From contig NZ_CP088262.1 of the NCBI RefSeq assembly GCF_021117365.1, forward strand, positions 1,426,001 to 1,490,000: a stretch of 64,000 nucleotides of DNA, read 5' to 3'. A model generated the notes under the pieces. It saw only the letters and a list, made by a program, of their open reading frames with translations, ran no database searches and was not told the origin of the DNA. A program made the position numbers and the translations under genes. Source of the DNA: Nocardioides sp. cx-173. GTDB lineage: Bacteria; Actinomycetota; Actinomycetes; Propionibacteriales; Nocardioidaceae. Below, piece after piece: positions 1-7,504 of the stretch (positions are counted from its first letter, which is position 1; each line of letters opens with the position of its first letter).

Positions 1-315
1 GCCAAGAAGGCCGCCGCGACCGCCAAGAAGGCCGCCCCTGCGAAGAAGGCGGCCCCGGCCAAGAAGGCCGCTCCCGCCAAGAAGACCACCGCCAAGAAGG
101 CGGCCCCGGCCAAGAAGGCGGCTCCCGCCAAGACCGCCGCCAAGAAGGCGGCTCCGGCCAAGACTGCCGCCAAGAAGGCCACTCCGGCCAAGAAGGCGGC
201 GCCCGCCAAGAAGGCCACGCCGGCCAAGAAGACGGCAGCGAAGAAGACGGCTCCCGCCAAGAAGACCACCGCCAAGAAGGCTCCGGCGAAGAAGGCTGCC
301 GCCAAGAAGTCCTGA
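1..315 (+). CDS. HU-like nucleoid protein, C-terminal Lys/Ala-rich tail (5' truncated)
   Basis: The window opens inside a reading frame that ends at a TGA (313-315). All 104 visible codons encode a low-complexity tail built from Ala-Lys-Lys and Ala-Pro-Ala-Lys-Lys units, ending in AAAKKS. Actinobacterial HU proteins (Hup/HupB) carry exactly this kind of histone-H1-like basic tail after an N-terminal HU fold of about 90 residues, which would lie upstream of the window. The tail binds DNA non-specifically and compacts the nucleoid. The repeats are coding, since the frame is uninterrupted. A different Lys/Ala-rich DNA-binding protein cannot be excluded without the N-terminus. Confidence 0.8.
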   Translation, partial: AKKAAATAKKAAPAKKAAPAKKAAPAKKTTAKKAAPAKKAAPAKTAAKKAAPAKTAAKKATPAKKAAPAKKATPAKKTAAKKTAPAKKTTAKKAPAKKAAAKKS

Positions 316-330
316 CCCGCCTCAGTCGAA

Positions 331-360
331 CGGGCCGTCCTCCTTCGGGAGGGCGGCCCG
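331..360. terminator. Hairpin terminator between hup-like gene and fbiD
   Basis: A 13-bp stem (331-343 with 348-360, one G-T wobble) closes a TTCG tetraloop. It lies between two genes that converge on it, so it can end transcription from both sides. There is no U-tract, as is usual for terminators in such GC-rich genomes. Confidence 0.8.
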
Positions 361-363
361 TCG

Positions 364-993
364 TCAGGTCAGGTCGAGCTCGGCGGCGACCACCTGCGAC
401 GCGGCGCCCACCCCGAGCGCGATTGCGGCGCGCAGGCCGTCCACGTCGTCGACATCGCGTCGCAGGGACGGCAGATCGAGGCCGAGCTCCAGGGCGCCAG
501 AGACCCGGTGGGCGTGGCGCGAGTCCGGTCCGAACTGCGGGTCGAACTGGTCGTACGGCGCCGTGTACATCGTCGTGCCCACGCCGTCGGCGTCGGCCAC
601 GAAGGACGGCCCCTGCGCATCGAAGGACGCGAGTGCCCGGTCGAGCTCACCCGCTCGCAGGGCGGGCAGGTCGGCGAGCAGGGCCGCGGGGGTGAGCTCG
701 GGCCAGCGTCGCAGGGCCTCGGCGGCGGCCTGGCGCAGCGCGGAGTTGAGGTCGGTCGTGTCGCCGTCCGGGACCGTGGCGCAGCCCAGATCGCCCAGCT
801 CGCGCGCGAACGACGCGTCGTCGGTGGCGACGAGGACCTGGGCGACGTGCTCGGCGGCGAGGCAGGCGGTGACCGTGTCGAGGGCGAACGCGCGGGCCAG
901 CCCACGACGACGTGCGTCGTCGAGGCCGACGAGACGCGACTTGCCGAGGGCGGGAGGCTTCACCGGCACGATGACGACGTACGACGAGACCAC
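364..993 (-). CDS. fbiD: Phosphoenolpyruvate/2-phospho-L-lactate guanylyltransferase
   Basis: The 209-residue product belongs to the CofC/FbiD family, which activates 2-phospho-L-lactate or, in actinobacteria, phosphoenolpyruvate with GTP in coenzyme F420 synthesis. The N-terminus has the expected nucleotidyltransferase pattern: VVIVPVKPPALGKSRL, with the Lys-Ser-Arg-Leu motif, then a helix starting LDDARRRGLARAF. DLPAL near the middle matches the family's metal-binding loop. I chose the GTG at 991-993 because it directly precedes the conserved beta strand; the open frame extends much further upstream only as an antisense artefact of plsC. It is transcribed away from plsC and converges with the HU-like gene. 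The substrate cannot be told from sequence alone. Confidence 0.85.
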   Translation of the reverse strand: MVSSYVVIVPVKPPALGKSRLVGLDDARRRGLARAFALDTVTACLAAEHVAQVLVATDDASFARELGDLGCATVPDGDTTDLNSALRQAAAEALRRWPELTPAALLADLPALRAGELDRALASFDAQGPSFVADADGVGTTMYTAPYDQFDPQFGPDSRHAHRVSGALELGLDLPSLRRDVDDVDGLRAAIALGVGAASQVVAAELDLT

Positions 994-1053
994 GACACGA
1001 TCCTGCCAGGCGCGTCGCGGGGGCGACGGGGTGGTGTCGGTCACCTCGGCGAG

Positions 1054-1068
1054 TAGCGTGCTCCCGTG
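1054..1068 (+). promoter_or_regulatory. Candidate -10 box for a leaderless plsC transcript
   Basis: TAGCGT at 1054-1059 is followed by exactly six bases and then the GTG start of plsC (1066). With the usual 6-7 base distance from -10 box to transcription start, the message would begin at the start codon. There is no Shine-Dalgarno sequence before this GTG, which agrees. Confidence 0.5.
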
Positions 1069-1830
1069 AAGGTTCGTGTGCGCAAGTTGCAGGAGCGACG
1101 TGGCTGGGCGTTCGGCTTCGCTGTCGCCATCGTCAAGCCCGCGCTCCTGGCGACGACGACCCATGAGTGGATCGACGGCCACAAGCTGCCGGAGACCGGC
1201 GGGTTCGTGCTGGTCCTCAACCACGTCTCGCACCTGGACCCCCTGACCGCGGCGCACCTGGTCTACGACCACGGCCGGATCCCGCACTACCTGGCGAAGT
1301 CCGGGCTCTTCAAGAACCGTGCGCTGGGCGCGTTCCTGCGCTCGGCCGGACAGATCCCGGTGGAGCGCATGAGCCGCGGCGCGGCGGGCGCGTTCGACGC
1401 GGCGGTCACCGCAGTGCGCGAGGGCAAGTGCGTGGTGGTCTACCCCGAGGGCACGCTGACCCGCGACCCCGACCTGTGGCCGATGGCCGGCAAGTCCGGC
1501 GCGGCGCGGATCGCGCTCGAGACCGGATGCCCCGTGATCCCGGTCGGCCAGTGGGGGGCGCACGAGATCCTCTACCCCTACTCCACGCGGCCCGACCTGT
1601 TCCCCCGCAAGCGGATCACCATGAAGGTGGGCGACCCCGTCGACCTCTCCGACCTGCTCGAGCAGCCGCTCAGCGCCGGAGCGATCCAGGAGGCGACGAA
1701 CCGGATCATGGCGGCGATCACCTCCCTCGTCGAGGATGTCCGCGGCGGGCACGCGCCCGCCGTCCGGTTCGACCCGCGCAAGGCCGGCATCAGGCCGACC
1801 GGCAACCCCCACAAGAAGGACAAGGCGTGA
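1066..1830 (+). CDS. plsC: 1-acyl-sn-glycerol-3-phosphate acyltransferase
   Basis: This 254-residue protein is a PlsC/LPLAT acyltransferase, which adds the second acyl chain to lysophosphatidate at the inner face of the membrane. The catalytic H(X)4D motif is NHVSHLD (His53, Asp58) and the substrate-binding PEGT motif is at 127-130. A conserved IPVER block lies between them. The C-terminus is basic (GNPHKKDKA). Its TGA overlaps the GTG of gpsA by four bases, so the two are translationally coupled, and together they supply glycerol-3-phosphate and use it in phospholipid synthesis. Confidence 0.93.
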   Translation: MKVRVRKLQERRGWAFGFAVAIVKPALLATTTHEWIDGHKLPETGGFVLVLNHVSHLDPLTAAHLVYDHGRIPHYLAKSGLFKNRALGAFLRSAGQIPVERMSRGAAGAFDAAVTAVREGKCVVVYPEGTLTRDPDLWPMAGKSGAARIALETGCPVIPVGQWGAHEILYPYSTRPDLFPRKRITMKVGDPVDLSDLLEQPLSAGAIQEATNRIMAAITSLVEDVRGGHAPAVRFDPRKAGIRPTGNPHKKDKA

Positions 1831-2831
1831 GCAACAAGGTAGCGATCCTCGGTGCCGGTTCCTGGGGCACCGCCTTCTCCATCGTCCTCGCCGACGGCGG
1901 CAACGACGTCACGATCTGGGGCCGCCGTGAGGAGGTCTGCGCGAGCATCAACGAGCAGCACGAGAACGTCGACTACCTGCCGGGCATCCAGCTGCCGCCG
2001 GCCGTCTCGGCCACCCATGACCACGAGGAGGCGCTCGCCGGAGCCGATGTGGTCGTGCTGGCGGTGCCGTCGCAGTCGCTGCGCGACAACCTCGTCGAGT
2101 GGGCGCCGTACGTCGACAAGGACGCGGTCATGGTCTCGCTCATGAAGGGCGTCGAGCTCGGCACGCTCAAGCGGATGAGCGAGGTCATCGCCGAGGTGAC
2201 CGGTGCCGGACCCGAGCAGATCGCGGTCATCAGCGGCCCCAACCTCGCCAAGGAGATCGCGCGCCGGGAGCCGGCGGCCTCGGTCGTCGCCTGCCAGGAC
2301 GAGGGCGTCGCGCGGATGCTGCAGAAGCGGGTGCACTCGGCGGCATTCCGCCCCTACACCAGTGTCGACGTGCTCGGCTGCGAGCTCGGTGGCGCGTACA
2401 AGAACGTGGTCGCGCTCTCGGTGGGGATGGCTGTCGGCCTGGGCTTCGGGGACAACACGACCGCCTCGGTCATCACCCGCGGCCTGGCCGAGACCGCGCG
2501 CCTCGCCATGAAGCTCGGCGCCAACCCGCTGACCCTCATGGGCCTCGCGGGGCTGGGGGATCTGGTCGCCACCTGCTCCTCCCCGCTCTCGCGCAACCGG
2601 ACCTTCGGGGAGAAGCTCGGCCAGGGCCTGACCACCGAGGAGATCCTCGCCTCCACCCGTCAGGTCGCCGAGGGCGCCAAGTCCTGTGCCTCCCTGCTCG
2701 CGCTCGCCGAGCGCTCCGGGGTCGACGCCCCCGTCGCCCACCACGTCGACGCCGTCGTCGCCGGCACGATGACCGCCAAGGACATGGTCGACGCCTTCAT
2801 CGCCCGCGACACCAAGGCCGAGACCGACTGA
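1827..2831 (+). CDS. gpsA: Glycerol-3-phosphate dehydrogenase [NAD(P)+]
   Basis: The 334-residue product reduces dihydroxyacetone phosphate to sn-glycerol-3-phosphate for phospholipid synthesis. The N-terminal Rossmann motif is GAGSWGTA (from residue 9). The family blocks [19 protein letters not shown] (with the active-site lysine) and [12 protein letters not shown] follow in order. Its length equals that of typical GpsA. It starts with the GTG inside the overlap with plsC. A short non-coding gap (2832-2900) separates it from the oppositely oriented PLP enzyme. Confidence 0.96.
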   Translation: MSNKVAILGAGSWGTAFSIVLADGGNDVTIWGRREEVCASINEQHENVDYLPGIQLPPAVSATHDHEEALAGADVVVLAVPSQSLRDNLVEWAPYVDKDAVMVSLMKGVELGTLKRMSEVIAEVTGAGPEQIAVISGPNLAKEIARREPAASVVACQDEGVARMLQKRVHSAAFRPYTSVDVLGCELGGAYKNVVALSVGMAVGLGFGDNTTASVITRGLAETARLAMKLGANPLTLMGLAGLGDLVATCSSPLSRNRTFGEKLGQGLTTEEILASTRQVAEGAKSCASLLALAERSGVDAPVAHHVDAVVAGTMTAKDMVDAFIARDTKAETD

Positions 2832-2900
2832 CCGAGGCACGAGGTCATTCGGTCTGTTGGTGGTCGAGCCGCGACGGAGCGTGTCGGTCGGCGGTGGGAG

Positions 2901-3977
2901 CTAAGGCACCAACGTGTCCAGGGCGGTCCTGAGGTCGTGCCAGAGGTCCTCGACGTCCTCGATGCCGACGGAGAGGCGGACCAGGCCGTCGGGGATGGTG
3001 ACGGGCTCGGCCTTCCAGCGGCGTCGGCGCTCGAACGTCGACTCGACGCCGCCGAGGCTGGTGGCGTGGACCCACAGCCGGGTCTTGGCCACCAGGAGGT
3101 CGGCGGCCAGCGCCTCCCCGGCGAGGACGATGGAGACGATCCCACCGAAGCCCGGGTAGCGGGTCTCGGCGACGGCGGGGTGCTCGCGCAGCCGGGCGAC
3201 CAGCTCGGTGGCGTTGGCCTGGGCCCGCTCGACGCGCAGGTGCAGCGTGCGCAGGCCGCGCAGGGCGAGCCAGGCCTCGAGGGTGCCGGGGGTGGCGCCC
3301 AGCAGGTCGCGACGGCCCTTCAGTACGGCGAACAGCTCGTCGTCGGCGGTGGCGACGGCGCCCAGGAGCACGTCGCTGTGCCCGGCGAGGTACTTGGTGG
3401 CGGAGTGGACCACGATGTCGGCGCCCAGCGAGAGCGGCTGCTGGAGCAGCGGTGTGGCGAAGGTGTTGTCCACGACGACGTAGGCGCCCTCGTCGTGCGC
3501 GGCCTTCGCGATCGCCGCGATGTCGGCGACCTCGAGCGCCGGGTTGGTGGGCGACTCGAACCACACCAGCGCGGCGTCGGCGCATGCGGCCGTCACCGCC
3601 GCGGTGTCGGTGATGTCCACCAGCTCGGTGGTGATGCGGCCGCGGGCCTCCAGGTCCGCCAGCTGCAGCAGCGTGCCGGTGTAGGAGTGCGCGGGGGCGA
3701 CCACCTTGCCGCCCTGGCCGACCAGGTCGAGGACGGTCGTGACCGCCGCCAGGCCGCTCGAGAAGGCCAGGCAGCGCCCGCCCTCCAGGGCGCCGAGCGC
3801 CTCCTCGAAGGCGGCCCAGGTCGGGTTGCCGTAGCGGCCGTACTCCAGGCTGCCGCCGGCGACGTAGGTCGAGGTCATGGTGATCGGGGTGTTGAGCGGC
3901 TGGTCCGGCTCGTGGGGCGGCCGTCCGGCCGTGACGGCGATCGTGGCGGGTTGCAGGTCGGGCGCGTCCTCGGGCAT
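2901..3977 (-). CDS. Cys/Met metabolism PLP-dependent enzyme (cystathionine gamma-lyase/synthase family)
   Basis: This 358-residue protein belongs to the trans-sulfuration family of fold-type I PLP enzymes. The cofactor lysine is Lys195 in HSATKYLAGHSDV, the aspartate that holds the pyridine nitrogen is in VVVDNTFATPL (Asp170), and YGRYGNPT near residue 50 supplies the phosphate-binding tyrosine and arginine. It could be cystathionine gamma-lyase, gamma-synthase or a relative; members are not separable by motif reading. It is somewhat shorter than the usual 380-400 residues. It is divergent from ddl, with start codons 32 bp apart. Confidence 0.85.
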   Translation of the reverse strand: MPEDAPDLQPATIAVTAGRPPHEPDQPLNTPITMTSTYVAGGSLEYGRYGNPTWAAFEEALGALEGGRCLAFSSGLAAVTTVLDLVGQGGKVVAPAHSYTGTLLQLADLEARGRITTELVDITDTAAVTAACADAALVWFESPTNPALEVADIAAIAKAAHDEGAYVVVDNTFATPLLQQPLSLGADIVVHSATKYLAGHSDVLLGAVATADDELFAVLKGRRDLLGATPGTLEAWLALRGLRTLHLRVERAQANATELVARLREHPAVAETRYPGFGGIVSIVLAGEALAADLLVAKTRLWVHATSLGGVESTFERRRRWKAEPVTIPDGLVRLSVGIEDVEDLWHDLRTALDTLVP

Positions 3978-3983
3978 GCCGGA

Positions 3984-4002
3984 AGCCTAGGTGGATTAGG
4001 GT
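3984..4002. promoter_or_regulatory. Divergent back-to-back -10 boxes for PLP enzyme and ddl
   Basis: On the minus strand TAGGCT (3984-3989) lies six bases before the ATG of the PLP enzyme. On the plus strand TAGGGT (3997-4002) lies seven bases before the ATG of ddl. Both spacings predict leaderless transcripts. The two -10 boxes are only seven bases apart, so each -35 region lies over or inside the other gene's start. Confidence 0.5.
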
Positions 4003-4009
4003 CGTCGCG

Positions 4010-5152
4010 ATGAACGCCCCCAACGCCGCCCCTCCGACGGAGAGCCGCAAGCCCCGAGTCGCCGTCGTGTTCGGTGGTCGCTCCAGCGAGCATGCGATCT
4101 CCTGCGTGACCGCCGGGAGCGTGCTCCAGGCGATCGACCGGGACGCGTACGACGTGGTGCCGATCGGCATCGCTCCCGATGGCCGCTGGGTGCTGGAGAG
4201 CGGCGACCCCGAGCGGCTGCGCATCGAGGGGGCCGACCGGCTGCCCCACGTCGACGGCGATCGCGCCCCGATCGCGCTGTCGCTGGGCGTGGGGTCGACC
4301 GACCTGGTCATCTCGGAGCCGGCCGCGCCGCCGCACACCTTGGGGGAGGTCGACGTCGTCTTCCCGCTGCTGCACGGTCCGTGGGGCGAGGACGGCACGA
4401 TCCAGGGGATGTTCGAGATGGCCGGCGTGCGCTACGTCGGCGCCGGGGTGCTGGCCTCCGCGGTCAGCATGGACAAGGCCTACATGAAGGTCGTGCTCGG
4501 CGCCGCCGGCCTGCCGCTGATGCCGAGCATCACCGTCACGGCGCGCGAGTGGCAGGCCGCACCGTCCGCGGTGCGGCACCGGGCGGCGGAGCTCGGCTAT
4601 CCGCTCTTCGCCAAGCCGGCCCGAGGCGGCTCCAGCATCGGGATCTCGAAGATCCACGACGCCTCCGAGCTCGACGGGGCCATCGAGGGCGCGCTGGCGC
4701 ACGACCCCAAGGTCCTCATCGAGGTGGCCGCCGAGGGCGCCCGCGAGGTGGAGTGCGGGGTCCTGCAGCGCTTCGATGGCGGCACCGACACCAGCGTGCC
4801 CGCGGAGGTGCGGATCACCGGAGAGCACGAGTTCTACGACTTCGCGGCCAAGTACCTGCCCGAGGAGCACACCGAGCTCGACGTGCCCGCCGACCTGCCG
4901 GAGGAGGTGGCGACCCGGCTGCGCGCGCTGGCGGCGCAGGCGTTCGAGGCGGTGGGCTGCGAGGGGCTGGCCCGCGTCGACTTCTTCCTGCACCCCGACG
5001 GGTCGCTTGTCGTCAACGAGATCAACACGATGCCGGGCTTCACGCCGCTGTCGATGTTCCCGCGGATGTGGGCCGCGACCGGAGTGGGCTACTCCGAGCT
5101 GGTCGACCGGCTGATCCGGCTTGCCCTGGCGCGCGACACCGGCCTGCGCTGA
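4010..5152 (+). CDS. ddl: D-alanine--D-alanine ligase
   Basis: This 380-residue ATP-grasp enzyme joins two D-alanines for peptidoglycan precursors. The N-terminal VAVVFGGRSSEHAISC is the Ddl signature, followed by HGPWGEDGTIQG (signature 1), KPARGGSSIGISK (ATP-grasp lysine and glycine loop) and, near the C-terminus, ARVDFFL and NEINTMPGFTPLSMFP, which contain the metal-binding residues. The length is typical of actinobacterial Ddl. The ATG at 4010 is directly preceded by a -10-like box rather than a ribosome-binding site. The next gene converges on it with a six-base gap. Confidence 0.96.
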   Translation: MNAPNAAPPTESRKPRVAVVFGGRSSEHAISCVTAGSVLQAIDRDAYDVVPIGIAPDGRWVLESGDPERLRIEGADRLPHVDGDRAPIALSLGVGSTDLVISEPAAPPHTLGEVDVVFPLLHGPWGEDGTIQGMFEMAGVRYVGAGVLASAVSMDKAYMKVVLGAAGLPLMPSITVTAREWQAAPSAVRHRAAELGYPLFAKPARGGSSIGISKIHDASELDGAIEGALAHDPKVLIEVAAEGAREVECGVLQRFDGGTDTSVPAEVRITGEHEFYDFAAKYLPEEHTELDVPADLPEEVATRLRALAAQAFEAVGCEGLARVDFFLHPDGSLVVNEINTMPGFTPLSMFPRMWAATGVGYSELVDRLIRLALARDTGLR

Positions 5153-5158
5153 GCCCGC

Positions 5159-5677
5159 TCACAGGCAGGTCGCGTCAGCCTCCTCCAGGCTGTCGCTGAG
5201 GGGCCCCGCGAGGTCGGCGAGCGCCTCGGCCACCCCGTCCGGGCGGTAGTCCGCCGGGATCTCCAGCGACACCAGCGGGTCGTGGCTGACCGCCCAGACG
5301 GTGATGTCCTCGTCCTGCTGGTCCGCCTCGAGCAGGTCCGGGGGAGCCAGCCAGCCCACGCCCAGGGCGACCTCGCACTGCCAGGTCTCGTCGTACTCCG
5401 GCTCCTCGGCGCCGCAGGTCAGCACCAGCGCCGGGTCGCCCCAGGCGGCGCCGAGGGCGTCCTCGGGCTCCACGTCGACGCGGTCGTGGCCGGCCACGCT
5501 GTCCGGCAGCGCGGCGAGCAGGTCGCGGCACGCGGCCGTGTCGGCCTCGTCGAGGTCGACCGACTCGATCTCGGGGGCACCGCAGGAGGTGAGGACGCTG
5601 GCCAGGACGACGGCGGCCGCGGACGCGACGACGCCCCGGACCCCATGGGGCCCAGGGCGTCGGTCGACGGTGCTCAG
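5159..5677 (-). CDS. DUF3515 family lipoprotein, probable CTG start
   Basis: The 172-residue product is a secreted lipoprotein of the actinobacterial DUF3515 family, function unknown. A hydrophobic signal (VVASAAAVVLASVLTSCG) ends in the lipobox LTSC, with Cys32 as lipidation site. The family core CRDLLAALPDSV, ALGAAWGDPALVLTCG and the C-terminal DATCL follow. The frame contains no ATG, GTG or TTG between the upstream stop and a GTG at 5495-5497 that would delete the signal peptide and the first core motif. A CTG at 5675-5677, seven bases after the stop codon of the RAM-domain gene and preceded by GAGG, gives a normal N-terminus, so I start there. Neighbouring genes are otherwise unrelated. 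Confidence 0.8.
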   Translation of the reverse strand: MSTVDRRPGPHGVRGVVASAAAVVLASVLTSCGAPEIESVDLDEADTAACRDLLAALPDSVAGHDRVDVEPEDALGAAWGDPALVLTCGAEEPEYDETWQCEVALGVGWLAPPDLLEADQQDEDITVWAVSHDPLVSLEIPADYRPDGVAEALADLAGPLSDSLEEADATCL

Positions 5678-5684
5678 GTCGGCC

Positions 5685-5921
5685 TCAGATGTGGACGACG
5701 GGGCAGGTCAGGGTGCGGGTGATCCCGTCGAGGGTCTGCACCTTGGCCACGACGAGCTTGCCCAGCTCGTCGACGTTGCGCGCCTCGGCGCGCACGATCA
5801 CGTCGTAGGGCCCCGTGACGTCCTCGGCCAGCGTGACGCCCTTGACCGCCGCGATGGACTTGGCGACCTCCGCGGCCTTGCCGACATCGGTCTGGATCAG
5901 GATGTACGCCTGGACGACCAT
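5685..5921 (-). CDS. Lrp/AsnC-type RAM ligand-binding domain protein
   Basis: A 78-residue stand-alone RAM (regulation of amino-acid metabolism) domain: MVVQAYILIQTDVGKAAEVA, then a beta-alpha-beta pattern ending TLTCPVVHI. It matches the C-terminal effector domain of Lrp/AsnC regulators but has no DNA-binding helix-turn-helix. Such single-domain proteins are common in actinobacteria and may assemble with full-length Lrp proteins or bind amino acids; the role is not known. GAGGGAGACCCCC before the ATG is a good ribosome-binding site. The downstream DUF3515 gene starts seven bases after its stop, suggesting coupled translation. Confidence 0.85.
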   Translation of the reverse strand: MVVQAYILIQTDVGKAAEVAKSIAAVKGVTLAEDVTGPYDVIVRAEARNVDELGKLVVAKVQTLDGITRTLTCPVVHI

Positions 5922-6036
5922 GGGGGTCTCCCTCGAATCTCGTGACAGCTGCGACGGGCGGTGTGACGGTCAACCTATCGCGCCCGCGGTGAGTGTCCAT
6001 AGCCGCCCGGATGCCGCGATCTGGTGGGATGCCTGC

Positions 6037-6990
6037 ATGACCTTCCCGCCCGACGCGACCCTGGCCGACGCTGGTGAGTTCGGCCTCATCTCCGAGATCG
6101 TCGGGCTCTTCCCGCAGGGAGAGCACGTCCTGATCGGCCCGGGCGACGACGCGGCCGTGCTGCGCGTGCGCACCGGGCACGTGGTGGTCTCCACCGACCT
6201 GATGGTCGAGGGCCGGCACTTCCGGCGCGACTGGGCCAGCGCCGAGGACGTCGGGCACCGCGCCGCGGCGCAGAACCTCTCCGACCTCAACGCCATGGGC
6301 GGACGCGCGCACTCCCTGACCGTGGGCCTGGCCGCGCCCCCGAACCTGCCGGCGCAGTGGGCCCTGGAGTTCGCCGCCGGGTTCGCCGCCGAGTGCGGGC
6401 TCGTCGGCGCCAGCGTCGTCGGGGGAGACGTGACCCGCGCGGACGAGATCGTCATCGCGGTCACCGTCATCGGCGCCTGCCTGCAGGCGCCCGTCGTACG
6501 CTCCGGCGCCCAGGCGGGCGACGTCCTGGCCCTGACCGGCCGCCAGGGCTGGGCCGCCGGCGGCCTCGCGGTCCTCGGCCGCGGGTTCCGCTCGCCGCGG
6601 GTCCTGGTCGAGGCCTACCGCCGTCCCGAGCCGCCGTACGACGCCGGGCCGGTCGCCGCCGCGGCGGGCGCCACCTCGATGATCGACGTCTCCGACGGCC
6701 TCCTGGCCGACGCCGGCCACCTGGCCGCCGACTCCGGGGTGGCGATCGACGTGCACCGGGGCGCCTTCGAGATCCCCGAGCCGCTCGTCGCCGTCGGCGC
6801 CGCGACCGGCGCGGACCCGCTGTCCTTCATCCTCGGCGGCGGCGACGACCACGCGCTGCTGGCCACCTTCCCCGACGCCGCCTCCGTCCCCGACGGCTGG
6901 CAGGTCATCGGCGACGTCCTCGCCGGCCCTGTCGGCGTCACCGTGGACGGTGGGGCGTACGAGGGGCCCACCGGCTGGACGCACTTCTAG
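6037..6990 (+). CDS. thiL: Thiamine-monophosphate kinase
   Basis: The 317-residue product phosphorylates thiamine monophosphate to thiamine diphosphate, the last step of cofactor synthesis. It has the AIR-synthase-like fold signatures: GEFGLISEI at the N-terminus, GPGDDAAVL (metal and ATP binding), VVSTDLMVEGRHF, NLSDLNAMGGRA, VVGGDVTRA and MIDVSDGLLADAGHLA, with GGGDDHALLATF toward the end. I start at the ATG at 6037, eight codons before EFGLISEI; the longer open frame upstream lies antisense to the RAM gene. No other thiamine gene is nearby. Confidence 0.94.
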   Translation: MTFPPDATLADAGEFGLISEIVGLFPQGEHVLIGPGDDAAVLRVRTGHVVVSTDLMVEGRHFRRDWASAEDVGHRAAAQNLSDLNAMGGRAHSLTVGLAAPPNLPAQWALEFAAGFAAECGLVGASVVGGDVTRADEIVIAVTVIGACLQAPVVRSGAQAGDVLALTGRQGWAAGGLAVLGRGFRSPRVLVEAYRRPEPPYDAGPVAAAAGATSMIDVSDGLLADAGHLAADSGVAIDVHRGAFEIPEPLVAVGAATGADPLSFILGGGDDHALLATFPDAASVPDGWQVIGDVLAGPVGVTVDGGAYEGPTGWTHF

Positions 6991-7008
6991 CGGGTCGCAT
7001 GAGTCACA

Positions 7009-7098
7009 AGATTCACCGGGCACCCGGTGAATCTGGTGCCTCCCCTACGAAGCTTCGTACCGGAGCCGTGAGTTTCACCGGGCACCCGGTGAAACTCA
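7009..7098 (+). repeat. Palindromic intergenic repeat, copy A
   Basis: Three palindromes in a row. The left one has perfect 12-bp arms (7009-7020, 7023-7034) with TTCACCGGG/CCCGGTGAA cores around CA. The middle one is TACGAAGCTTCGTA (7046-7059). The right one has perfect 14-bp arms (7069-7082, 7085-7098) with the same core. GCCTCCC lies left of the middle palindrome and CCGGA right of it, as in the other copies. It sits between the 3' ends of the convergent genes thiL and rpmB. Confidence 0.9.
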
Positions 7099-7120
7099 TC
7101 GAGCGCCCGCAGACGCAGAA

Positions 7121-7148
7121 ACGGCCGCCACCCGAGGGTGACGGCCGT
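7121..7148 (-). terminator. rpmB terminator hairpin
   Basis: A 13-bp stem with one C-A mismatch (7121-7133 with 7136-7148) closes on GA. Read on the minus strand it follows the rpmB stop codon by about 20 bases and is followed by TTTCTGCG. It is distinct from the palindromic repeat beside it. Confidence 0.75.
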
Positions 7149-7167
7149 GACGGCAGGACTGCTCAGG

Positions 7168-7353
7168 TCAGCGGGAGACCTTGCCGGCCTTGAGGCAGCC
7201 GGTGCAGACGTTGAGGCGCTGGGGGGTGCCGTTGATCTTGGCACGGACGCGCTGGATGTTCGGGTCGAAGCGGCGCTTCGTGATCTTGCGCGACCACGGA
7301 CGGTTGTTGCCGAAGCCGGGCTTCTTGGCGCAGATGTCGCAGACGGCAGCCAC
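7168..7353 (-). CDS. rpmB: Large ribosomal subunit protein bL28, zinc-binding form
   Basis: The 61-residue protein has the bL28 pattern (AAVCDICAKKPGFGNN, then PNIQRVRAKING). It keeps both Cys pairs, CDIC and CTGC, so it is the zinc-binding 'C+' form; the paralogue made in zinc starvation would lack them. The GTG at 7351-7353 follows AGGAGTCAATCACC, a good ribosome-binding site. It is divergent from the FakA-like gene, the usual arrangement upstream of recG. The likely 5' leader contains a GC-rich hairpin (7390-7395 with 7399-7404). Confidence 0.96.
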   Translation of the reverse strand: MAAVCDICAKKPGFGNNRPWSRKITKRRFDPNIQRVRAKINGTPQRLNVCTGCLKAGKVSR

Positions 7354-7504
7354 GGTGATTGACTCCTGAGTAGTGGTGACAGACAAGGGGCCCGCTCGGC
7401 GGGCAACCGCACAAGAGTATCCGAACCCGGCCGGAGCCGAAAATCGCCCGCCTCGCACTACTCTGTGGCCACCGACACCCGACCCCCGTGACCCTAGGCA
7501 GGCG
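7354..7504. promoter_or_regulatory. Divergent promoter region rpmB / FakA-like gene
   Basis: The same hexamer, TACTCT, occurs on both strands as a likely -10 box: minus strand at 7414-7419 for rpmB and plus strand at 7459-7464 for the kinase gene. This predicts leaders of roughly 55 and 35 bases. Nothing else recognisable lies between them. Confidence 0.45.

Noticed and set aside
1..315. Tandem repeat or satellite DNA
   Set aside because: The repetition follows codon boundaries and encodes the Lys/Ala-rich tail of an HU-like protein ending in a stop codon.
364..1812. Uninterrupted 482-codon frame on the minus strand extending fbiD far upstream
   Set aside because: The part beyond 993 lies antisense to plsC and has the Arg/Gly/Asp-rich composition of GC-rich shadow frames. 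The conserved protein begins at the GTG at 991-993.
7009..7098. Reading the palindromic repeats as simple intrinsic terminators
   Set aside because: They have three palindromes in a fixed order, no U-tract, and occur where separate terminators already exist (rpmB hairpin at 7121-7148), so termination alone does not explain them.
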